Positions 1-5,533 of a DNA stretch of 6,619 nucleotides are shown here, piece after piece (within the stretch, counting starts at the first letter, position 1; each line of letters opens with the position of its first letter). This stretch comes from CAADGU01 sp964581605. Its GTDB lineage: Bacteria; Chloroflexota; Anaerolineae; Promineifilales; Promineifilaceae. Both the position numbers and the translations under genes were made by a program. The notes under the pieces are model-generated. The model was not told the DNA's origin, searched no databases, and saw only the letters and a program-made list of their open reading frames with translations. Location: NCBI GenBank assembly GCA_964581605.1, contig CAZOPF010000178.1, positions 1 through 6,619 of the forward strand. The letters run 5' to 3'.

Positions 1-2
1 GC

Positions 3-551
3 CCCTCCTTTAGTAATGGGGGTTTTGAAGCCGGGTTTATTTGTTGGACGGTTGATGTGGCGAATCCCGAAAATGAAAACTGGCTGCCCACTATGAGCGA
101 ATCTCGCAGTGGCTGGTACAGCGCCTTGGCTGAAGCCTCCTGGCCGGATACAGGCAATGCTGACTTGCTTGGTTCTCCAATAAGTGTGCAGCCTATAGGA
201 GAAGAGTATCGTTTTGGTTTTTATGCTAAAGCAGCGCAAATCGGCTCAGATATGGAAATAGAGGGAGCCATTCTTTGGTATAACAATGGGCAGTTTTTGG
301 GAAAAAGCAGTGAAGTCATCCTGACTGGGGATGCAACAACGAGTTGGACACAATTTACCAGTATGTTTATTTGTCCCTTGCCTACATCTAACTATGCAAG
401 GTTTGTTCTGGATATCGATTCACAGTCCTTGCATCTATTACCTGTTAACTCCTTGTCCGATGACCAGCCGGAACGAATATTTGTAGATGATATATCGGTG
501 GAAAGTCGGCCGAATGCTAATTGTCCTTCGCTGAATTTGGGTGGTGATTGA
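3..551 (+). CDS. C-terminal part of a protein with a galactose-binding-like (CBM-type) domain
   Basis: The frame is open from the left edge and ends at TGA 549-551, giving 182 visible residues; the real start lies outside the window. A GTG at 57 is in frame, but the residues before it (SFSNGGFEAGF, then CWTV) are the usual first strand of a galactose-binding-like beta-sandwich, so the gene starts upstream. Other signs of this fold are YRFGFYAKA in the middle, WTQFTSMFICPLP as a late strand and IFVDDISVE near the end, matching the 'W..f...f..p' and 'vyvDdvsl' pattern of CBM-like modules. The module is followed by only about 15 residues (ending SLNLGGD), so it is the C-terminal domain. Such modules are generally carried by secreted or surface proteins and bind carbohydrate, but the catalytic or structural part is not in view and no ligand can be named. 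Base composition is clearly more AT-rich than the minus-strand genes. Confidence 0.72.
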   Translation, partial: PSFSNGGFEAGFICWTVDVANPENENWLPTMSESRSGWYSALAEASWPDTGNADLLGSPISVQPIGEEYRFGFYAKAAQIGSDMEIEGAILWYNNGQFLGKSSEVILTGDATTSWTQFTSMFICPLPTSNYARFVLDIDSQSLHLLPVNSLSDDQPERIFVDDISVESRPNANCPSLNLGGD

Positions 552-568
552 GCAAACGGCATGAAACG

Positions 569-595
569 GGGACAGGTGAATGTACCCTTTTATTT
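569..595 (+). terminator. Weak candidate intrinsic terminator after the CBM-type gene
   Basis: GGGACA (569-574) can pair with TGT.CCC (581-587, with A584 bulged) around a six-base loop, and the run TTTTATTT follows directly. It lies 17 bases after the stop codon. The stem is short and has a bulge, so this is only a candidate. The GGGGACAGG string also resembles ends of some dispersed palindromic elements, which I could not confirm here. Confidence 0.35.
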
Positions 596-639
596 GTTGA
601 CAACTGCGTGGTTTGCCGTTCATATGATGCGTTGTCGGT

Positions 640-668
640 TTGTGCAATAATTCACATGCTGGTATAAT
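640..668 (+). promoter_or_regulatory. Sigma70-type promoter with extended -10 for the small ORF
   Basis: A perfect -10 hexamer TATAAT lies at 663-668, preceded by TGG at 660-662, which makes an extended -10 (TGnTATAAT). TTGTGC at 640-645 is placed exactly 17 bases upstream as a -35 and matches three of six consensus positions (the TTG). The predicted transcription start is near 675, giving a leader of about 17 bases before the ATG at 692. A perfect TTGACA also occurs at 597-602, but its best partner TATGAT (623-628) would need a 20-base spacer, so it is less likely to be used. Confidence 0.7.
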
Positions 669-677
669 GGCGGTCTC

Positions 678-683
678 GGAGGT
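678..683 (+). promoter_or_regulatory. Shine-Dalgarno GGAGGT of the 39-codon ORF
   Basis: GGAGGT is a perfect anti-16S match and leaves eight bases before the ATG at 692. This decides for 692 over the in-frame ATG at 704, for which the spacing would be 20 bases. It is the only clear Shine-Dalgarno seen before a start in this window; the CocE-type and oxidase starts have none. Confidence 0.75.
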
Positions 684-691
684 AAAAGATC

Positions 692-811
692 ATGGATCGC
701 TCAATGGCAGTCGTCTATAGTACGACTTGTTTCAAGCAAACCGAAGAGCAGACCGCGCCGCCGTCCAATGGCCTGCGTACCTGGCTCAAGCGTCTCCTGA
801 AAAGGGCATAA
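692..811 (+). CDS. Small cationic peptide of 39 residues, unrecognised
   Basis: The ATG at 692 opens 39 codons ending with TAA 809-811. I do not recognise the peptide. It begins MDRSMAVVYSTTCF, has an acidic and polar middle (KQTEEQTAPPSNG) and ends in LRTWLKRLLKRA, a basic segment that would form an amphipathic helix with Trp and Leu on one side and Lys/Arg on the other. There is one Cys (residue 13) and no convincing signal peptide or full membrane helix. The evidence for a real gene is its context: a strong promoter 23 bases upstream, a perfect Shine-Dalgarno at good spacing and an intrinsic terminator 39 bases after the stop, all in the right order on one strand. The predicted transcript is about 215 nt. 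It faces the FAD oxidase gene tail to tail. Alternatives are an untranslated small RNA from the same promoter, or a dual-function RNA. Confidence 0.55.
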   Translation: MDRSMAVVYSTTCFKQTEEQTAPPSNGLRTWLKRLLKRA

Positions 812-849
812 AATAGATTTTTTCGGCAGAATGCTGATGCTTGTAACAG

Positions 850-887
850 AAAGGGTGAAGGGTTCAAAAAATTCTTCACCCTTTTTT
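850..887 (+). terminator. Intrinsic terminator, possibly bidirectional
   Basis: AAAGGGTGAAG (850-860) pairs perfectly with CTTCACCCTTT (874-884) to give an 11-bp stem with a 13-base loop, followed on the + strand by a T run (882-887, then C and TT). It closes the small-ORF transcription unit. On the minus strand the same hairpin lies 11 bases after the stop of the FAD oxidase gene, but there it is followed only by TTTCTGTT, so termination in that direction would be weaker. Confidence 0.8.
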
Positions 888-894
888 CTTTATC

Positions 895-2061
895 TTAGAC
901 CAGGAATTGTTTCGGTGGGTTCTTTTGCTGCAAAATGGGGCGATCAATTTTGAAGGGGGACAGATCGGCTGACGTTGGGCCATCAACGACCAACTCGCCC
1001 AGCAATTTGCCGATCAGTGAGGCAAACTTGAAAGCGTGTCCCGCGCCGATGGCCACAGCAATATGGGGACGGCCGGGCAGCGTGTCAATCACAAAGTCCC
1101 GGTCTGGTGTGAGGGTGTAGAGGCAGGTTTTGGTGAGAATGGGCGGGCCGTAGCCGCCGGGCAGCAGCCGTTGGGTAAAGTCGGCCACCCGTTGGGCATG
1201 GGCTGTGTCGGGGGTGAAGGTGCGACTCACGGCCGTGACCTCCACTCCACCCACATCCTGCGCCACCTTAATCCCCGCCTCGCCATACACCGGAAAACCG
1301 TAATAACAGGGGTCGTCCATCCAAATCCACACCGGAAACCGTTCCGGCGCAAAAGCGGCCAAATCAGGCGAAGCAAAGTAAGTCACCTGTTCCTGCGTGA
1401 CCGTTAATGGTAATTGCAGACCAAAGTGCGCCAGTGTCTCATTGCTCCACGCCCCGCCGGTGATGATGAGATGGCGGCAGTGATAGCTGCCCATATTGGT
1501 AACGACGGTAATCTCCTGGCCGCTATCGTGTACGGCCGTGACCCCCTCATTCTCCCGTAATTCCACCCCATATGCCCGTGCCATTCTGATGTGCGCCGCG
1601 TTGCATCTGGCGGCCGGGGCAATGCCACTTTGCTCCTGGTAAATGGCCTGCACCTCATCCGTCAGGTGGAATTGCGGCCAGCGATACTGCACTTCGGCGG
1701 CCGTCAGCCATTCAAAAGGCACACCGCAGGCGGCCAGGCTCTCCGTATAATCGGCGCTGGGAATGGCGGCATTAGCCGGGAAAAAATCCAGCCCACCTGT
1801 TTTGATGATGAGCGGCTCGGCCGCGTCCGCTTCCAGTGCTGCCCACGCCTGGTAAGCCTGTTTTGCCAGTTCCACGTAGGCTGGTGTGTGGTAGGAGAGG
1901 CGGATGATGCGTGAATGGTCTTGGGAGCCGCCGCGCACATGGCCGATTTCAAACTGTTCCAGGCCAAGCACGTCACGGCCGTAGCGCCGCCCCAACCAAT
2001 ACGCCGCCCCACTGCCAATGCCGCCCAAACCTGAAATGATGACTTCGTAGGATGTTTTCAT
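895..2061 (-). CDS. FAD-dependent oxidase of the monomeric sarcosine oxidase / N-methyltryptophan oxidase family
   Basis: The 388-residue product (stop 895-897) matches the roughly 390 residues of monomeric sarcosine oxidase (MSOX), which demethylates N-methyl amino acids using covalent FAD and O2, giving formaldehyde and H2O2. Visible: the dinucleotide-binding loop GLGGIGSG at 11-18, an acidic strand end LGLEQ at 32-36, and SRIIRLSY at 50-57 with the two arginines of the MSOX RIIR motif. Lys265 corresponds to the O2-activating lysine, Tyr254 lies in CYYGFP, Cys313 in KTCLYTLTPD is the expected covalent flavin site, and Lys345 in GHAFKF is the substrate-carboxylate lysine. The MSOX active-site histidine four residues after that first lysine is Asp269 here, and the loop before RIIR is one residue shorter, so the substrate may not be sarcosine. 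I chose the ATG at 2061; an in-frame ATG 17 codons earlier is encoded by intergenic repeats. No Shine-Dalgarno is present. It is the last gene of the minus-strand run. Confidence 0.88.
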   Translation of the reverse strand: MKTSYEVIISGLGGIGSGAAYWLGRRYGRDVLGLEQFEIGHVRGGSQDHSRIIRLSYHTPAYVELAKQAYQAWAALEADAAEPLIIKTGGLDFFPANAAIPSADYTESLAACGVPFEWLTAAEVQYRWPQFHLTDEVQAIYQEQSGIAPAARCNAAHIRMARAYGVELRENEGVTAVHDSGQEITVVTNMGSYHCRHLIITGGAWSNETLAHFGLQLPLTVTQEQVTYFASPDLAAFAPERFPVWIWMDDPCYYGFPVYGEAGIKVAQDVGGVEVTAVSRTFTPDTAHAQRVADFTQRLLPGGYGPPILTKTCLYTLTPDRDFVIDTLPGRPHIAVAIGAGHAFKFASLIGKLLGELVVDGPTSADLSPFKIDRPILQQKNPPKQFLV

Positions 2062-2125
2062 AGGAATTATAGAGATTAGAGATTTGGAGATTGCCCAATC
2101 TCTAATCTCCAATCTCCAATCTCTC
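2061..2125. repeat. Degenerate heptamer tandem repeats forming a long imperfect hairpin
   Basis: Copies of a 7-nt unit (AGATTAG, AGATTTG, GAGATTG on the left; their complements AATCTCT, AATCTCC on the right) fill the 40-base spacer between the Rieske and oxidase genes and run into both gene ends. The two halves are inverted: 2087-2093 and 2096-2102 are exact complements, and pairing extends to about 2072-2116 with one bulge and one mismatch. The Rieske stop codon (TAG, 2102-2104) lies inside the right arm, and the last residues of that protein (RLEIGD) are encoded by repeat units. The 10-mer TAGGAATTAT at 2061-2070 also occurs in the 5276-5330 repeat, so both belong to one family. There is no T run, so this is not a standard terminator. 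Confidence 0.75.
2066..2071 (-). promoter_or_regulatory. TATAAT directly upstream of the FAD oxidase start (possible leaderless -10)
   Basis: On the minus strand a perfect TATAAT ends four bases before the ATG of the oxidase gene. If used as a -10, transcription would begin at or just inside the start codon, that is, a leaderless mRNA, which would fit the absence of a Shine-Dalgarno. No good -35 sits at 16-18 bases. The hexamer is also part of the repeat family in this spacer, so it may be coincidental. Confidence 0.22.
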
Positions 2126-3212
2126 TGCCAAATATCGCCGAATATCCAGACTCAAATCTTCCATTGGCGCGTAGTAGCCGTGTTGGAAGACGCGGCTGCT
2201 CATGCCGCGCTGCACACTTTCACACACCACCCAATCCTGCCGATTGACCAAATCCCAAAATTCCACGGCATCGCGGGGATCGAACTCTGGTTTTGCCATT
2301 TCGGTGGGATGAAAGAGGAAGTCGCAGACTACGGCCGTGTGCCCCGCATCCACCGGCCACAAGGTAAACGCCGCCACATGATCACACGACAAACTGACCA
2401 TCAAATTGGGGTACACCAGTTCCCCTTTGTGGCGCACCTGCTCCTCTGGCGACAGGCCAGGAAAGGGGGCGCGGTTGGTTGTGCCGGTCAATGTGAACGT
2501 ATAAGTGCCCTCGGCCTGGGGGATGCCCTCCTCCCATTCCAGATTGCTACCGCCACGCTCCTTGAAGGCGGGCACAATGCGGCACAATTCCGGATGCACC
2601 GGGCCGCAATGGTAACACTCGTTGTAGTTTTCTACGATCACTTTCCAGTTGGCGGCGACGGGGTAGACCAGCCGTTGCGCGGTGCGCAAATCAGCGAGCG
2701 GATAACGTTGCACACGGGTGATGATCGGGCCTAACTGCTCTGCCAGGGTTTGTGCCGCTTCGTCTGGCGTGAGGTGCAGGAAGATGAAACCGCCCCACGT
2801 TTCCAGTCCTACCGGGTGGAGGTTGAATTCGTCCCGGCACAGGCCATCGCTTTCGTCCAGGAAGGGGGTGTTGCGCACACGGCCGTCTAACTCATAGCTC
2901 CAGGCGTGGTAGGGGCAGTGGATGACGCCACGAAAATGGCCGGTGGGGGGCACGGTGGCGCCACTTACCAATTCTGCCTTGTCCAGCACCAACTGGCTGC
3001 CGCGGTGGCGGCACACATTGTAATGCGCCCGCAGTTCGCCAGAGCGGGTGCGGGTGACGATGATGCTCTCGCCCGCCACCTCCACCAGCAGGTAATCGCC
3101 AGGGTTGGGCAGCGATTCCGTGCGCCCCACGCAGAACCATTCCCGGCAAAAAATCTGCTCCTTCTCCCGCGCAAAAAAGGCTGGCTCCACATAGGCGGCG
3201 CGGGGCAATGTC
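2102..3212 (-). CDS. Rieske-type ring-hydroxylating oxygenase alpha subunit, glycine betaine/carnitine monooxygenase-like (N-terminus in gap)
   Basis: The visible 369 residues begin TLPRAAYVEPAFFAREKEQIF, which is close to the usual start of this family, so probably only some 10-30 residues are lost in the N gap at 3213-3312. Numbering the visible part from 1, the Rieske [2Fe-2S] ligands are C67-x-H69 and C99-x2-H102. The mononuclear iron site is NECYHCGPVHPEL with H201 and H206, and the acidic ligand is probably D326 in NRQDW. The residue bridging the two metal centres is Glu198, not the Asp of aromatic dioxygenases; the NxECYHC..xHPEL form is typical of the GbcA/CntA-type quaternary-amine monooxygenases, which remove methyl or trimethylamine groups. 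The loop between the two ligand pairs is 29 residues, about 12 longer than usual. A ferredoxin/reductase partner is required and none is seen. The substrate is inferred only. The stop lies in heptamer repeats, 40 bases before the oxidase start. Confidence 0.88.
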
Positions 3213-3312
3213 NNNNNNNNNNNNNNNNNNNNNNNNNNNNNNNNNNNNNNNNNNNNNNNNNNNNNNNNNNNNNNNNNNNNNNNNNNNNNNNNNNNNNNNN
3301 NNNNNNNNNNNN
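3213..3312. other. Assembly gap (100 N) between the hydrolase and Rieske genes
   Basis: The gap removes the C-terminal end and stop of the CocE/NonD-type hydrolase and the start of the Rieske gene. The two coding regions are in different frames, so any open frame drawn through the N run is artificial. The sequences on the two sides are unrelated, unlike the second gap. Family comparison suggests about 15-25 residues are missing from the hydrolase and about 10-30 from the oxygenase, so a true length near 100-150 bases with almost no spacer would be sufficient. Confidence 0.95.
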
Positions 3313-5268
3313 TTCGTAGGCGTGCAGGGTGTTGCGGACGTGGAAATGGGTGAGATCGGCGCTCATGTGGCTGACCGTTTGTACGCGGATGTGCCAATCG
3401 CCACGCTGCAAAGTGACCATGCGCTCGCTGGTGGCTACGGCCGTCAACGGATCATCCTCCTGAATGGTAAAGCTGTCACGGTTCACGCTCTCCTGCTCCA
3501 AGCCATTATCCCGGAAACGAATACGGCCGTCATCCACCACAATTTCCAGCGCGGAAGCGCCCGTCACCAGGTCGTAGCCCAGTTCGCGCCGGTTTTGCGC
3601 CGGGCGCAGCACATCCAGCGGGTAAGGCGGGGCGGATTCAGGTGGCAGAAACGGCCGTAACCCTTCATCTTCTGCTCGCGGCGGGCGCACGGGCAAGCGC
3701 AGTTCCCCGCCAGAGTGTAGCGTCAGCGTCACGGGCATGGGCGACGGCCAGGCATGGGGCCACCAGGTTGGGGAAAGTGACAACCGCCAGCGATGCCCGG
3801 CAGGCAGGGCGTAGGCGGTGGCGTTGAGTTTGAAGGTGATGGGGTACGGCCGTCCTGGCTCCAGTGGCGTCGGTGTGGCATGGCTCTCCCGGTGCGTCAG
3901 GTTCAGCAGCCCCCAACTCACCAGCGTAGACGCGCCATCAGGGTATACGTCACACAGCCGGGCGGCGATGATCGCTTGGGGTTGATCAGTTGAGATGGTC
4001 AGCGCCACTTCCGGGTAGCCCAGGATTTCGTGGCGTTCGGGCAGGGGCGGGGTGGTGAAAGTGAGACTGCGGGCATCTTCGGCACGCTGATCGGCGGCAA
4101 AGTCGCCGGGCGTGCCGGCCGGGCACCATTCCCCGGCCGTCAGCCCCACCGTTTGCGGGCTGGTGAAGGAGGTGGGGGCGGTGGCACGGCCGTTGGCCGC
4201 CAATTCACCATCTTGCAAAAACAGATGGTGTGGGGTGATGTGGGGTGACGGCCAGGCTGGTTCGGCCACCCAACGGCCGGGCCAGACGGGATGATGGGTG
4301 GACGGCCGCGCGCTTTCCATCAGCCACACCCGCAGCAGCGGCTCATCCATAATGCCGGTCTCGATCTCCTTGAGCCAATAATCCCACCAGCGCAGGCTCT
4401 CTTGCAGGAAACCAATGGCGGGGTCGGGACGGCCGTCTTCGGGAAAGTTGTGCGCCCAGGGGCCAATCAGCCCTTTCTTGGGGGCTGTCAGCCCGGCCAG
4501 CAGGCGAGGCACGGCGTTGGTGTAGGCGTCGGCCCAGCCGCCGATAGCGTAGACGGGGCATTGGATGGCGCTATAATCTTCGCAAACGGAGCCGTGTTGC
4601 CAGTAGGCGTCGCGCCGTTGGTGGCGCAGCCATTCCTCGACGTAAGGGGGCGTTTGGGCGAGGCGGGTTTGCCACATGTCACGCCATTTTTCGCCCACCC
4701 AACGTGGGTCGGGCGGCAGGGCGTTATACACAAACATGGTGGACGCCCAGGCGAGCATTTGTGAACCGAGCACACAGCCGCCCATGTAGTGTACGTCGTC
4801 GGCGTAGCGGTCATCGGTGAAGTGCATGGGGATGATGGCTTGGAGCTGCGGTGGGTGGCGGGCGGCGATTTGCAGGCTGTTAAAGCCGCCCCACGATTTG
4901 CCGAACATGCCGATACGGCCGTTGCACCAGTTTTGGTCGGCGATCCAGGCCAGCAGTTCCAGCGCGTCATCCTGTTCTTGCCGCAGGTATTCGTCGTGCA
5001 AAATACCGTCGGCGTCGCCGCTGCCGCGCATGTCCACGCGGATGGCGGCGTAGCCGTGCCCGGCCAGGTAGGGGTGGCGAATGGCGTCGCGCACGGCCGT
5101 GCCGTCACTTTTGCGGTAGGGCAGATATTCCAACAGGGCGGGGACGGGTTTGCGTTCGGCATCCTGGGGCAGCCAGATACGTGCCGCCAGCTTTGTGCCA
5201 TCAGCCAGCGGCACCCAGCTATTTTCAATTTCACGGATGGGGTGGGGGAATTGGGTTTTGATGTTCAT
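3313..5268 (-). CDS. CocE/NonD family serine hydrolase (peptidase S15 / X-Pro dipeptidyl-peptidase-like), C-terminus in gap
   Basis: The ATG at 5268 starts 652 visible residues; the end is lost in the N gap. This alpha/beta-hydrolase family hydrolyses esters or amides of acylated amines (cocaine esterase, cephalosporin acylases, alpha-amino-acid ester hydrolases). The nucleophile is Ser125 in MFGKSWGGF, followed by Asp247 in GGWADAYTNAV and His273 in GPWAHNF, the expected order and spacing; Tyr51 in LPYRKSDG fits the oxyanion tyrosine. Residues 1-310 are the hydrolase core with its helical cap (about 150-225), and residues 330-550 the jelly-roll PepX_C domain. A further segment to 652 ends THFHVRNTLHAYE, which in related long members lies shortly before the stop. 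There is no signal peptide, so it is probably cytoplasmic. There is no Shine-Dalgarno: the heptamer repeat begins seven bases upstream of the start. The natural substrate cannot be read from the sequence. Confidence 0.9.
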
Positions 5269-5275
5269 GATGGGG

Positions 5276-5330
5276 ATTAGGAATTATGAATTAGGAATTA
5301 TGAATTAGGAATTATGAATTATGAAGAAGG
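5276..5330. repeat. Heptamer tandem repeat, left copy (55 nt)
   Basis: Three copies of the 14-nt unit ATTAGGAATTATGA (5276-5289, 5290-5303, 5304-5317) are followed by ATTATGA and AGAAGG. Each 14-mer is two heptamers, ATTAGGA and ATTATGA, so the basic period is 7. It begins seven bases upstream of the hydrolase start codon, where a ribosome-binding site would be expected, and runs into the N gap. An exact copy of the whole 55 nt is found at 5431-5485. Confidence 0.95.
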
Positions 5331-5430
5331 NNNNNNNNNNNNNNNNNNNNNNNNNNNNNNNNNNNNNNNNNNNNNNNNNNNNNNNNNNNNNNNNNNNNNN
5401 NNNNNNNNNNNNNNNNNNNNNNNNNNNNNN
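5331..5430. other. Assembly gap (100 N) inside a tandem repeat
   Basis: The 55 bases ending at 5330 are identical to the 55 bases starting at 5431. A round 100-N spacer between two copies of the same sequence is what a scaffolder leaves when two contig ends share a repeat. The true distance may be zero (the copies being one and the same) or any number of repeat units. No gene evidence is lost here. Confidence 0.9.
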
Positions 5431-5485
5431 ATTAGGAATTATGAATTAGGAATTATGAATTAGGAATTATGAATTATGAAGAAGG
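5431..5485. repeat. Heptamer tandem repeat, right copy (55 nt, identical to 5276-5330)
   Basis: It has the same three 14-nt units and the same tail ATTATGAAGAAGG as the left copy, with no difference over 55 bases. It lies about 37 bases downstream (in the minus-strand sense) of the end of the P1 peptidase gene. Whether it is a second genomic copy or the same copy seen from the other contig cannot be decided from this sequence. Confidence 0.95.
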
Positions 5486-5505
5486 TAAAGGTGTTCTTTT
5501 GCGTG

Positions 5506-5533
5506 TCACCCCTTCACCTCTTCACCTGCTCAC
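5506..5533. repeat. Octamer-period repeat over the stop codon of the P1 peptidase gene
   Basis: TCAC recurs at 5506, 5514, 5522 and 5530, exactly eight bases apart. On the minus strand this reads GTGAGCAG, GTGAAGAG, GTGAAGGG, GTGACACG. The TGA stop of the peptidase gene (5522-5524) is part of the second unit, and its last two residues (SR) come from the first. The period differs from the heptamer family next to it. It is short and could be chance, but the phasing is exact. Confidence 0.5.

Noticed and set aside
555..620. Inverted pair AACGGCA (555-561) / TGCCGTT (614-620) as a mobile-element end or regulatory hairpin
   Set aside because: It is only seven bases long with a 52-base loop, there is no transposase and no target duplication; this is expected by chance.
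597..628. TTGACA ... TATGAT as the main promoter upstream of the small ORF
   Set aside because: Both boxes are good, but the spacer is 20 bases. The TTGTGC / extended TATAAT pair at 640-668 has the correct 17 bases and fits the leader better.
438..647. Minus-strand ORF of 69 codons over the end of the CBM-type gene
   Set aside because: It has no domain-like composition and no ribosome-binding site, and it overlaps both a convincing coding frame and the + strand promoter.
2062..2112. Longer oxidase with an extra 17 N-terminal residues
   Set aside because: The extra codons are made of heptamer repeats, overlap the Rieske stop and precede the flavin-binding strand by more than in the family. 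The ATG at 2061 gives the usual 388-390 residues.
2965..3312. Continuation of the hydrolase frame through the N run into the Rieske gene, as a fusion protein
   Set aside because: The frame stays open only because N codons are not stops. After the gap it runs out of frame through the well-conserved Rieske coding region and shows no family similarity.
3313..3397. Start of the Rieske gene at an ATG at 3397, before the gap
   Set aside because: That stretch encodes the conserved C-terminal region of the hydrolase in another frame; the Rieske start must lie within the missing sequence or just before it.
5276..5485. CRISPR array, because repeats recur on both sides of the gap
   Set aside because: The units are 7/14 nt and directly adjacent, with no unique spacers, and no cas gene is present.
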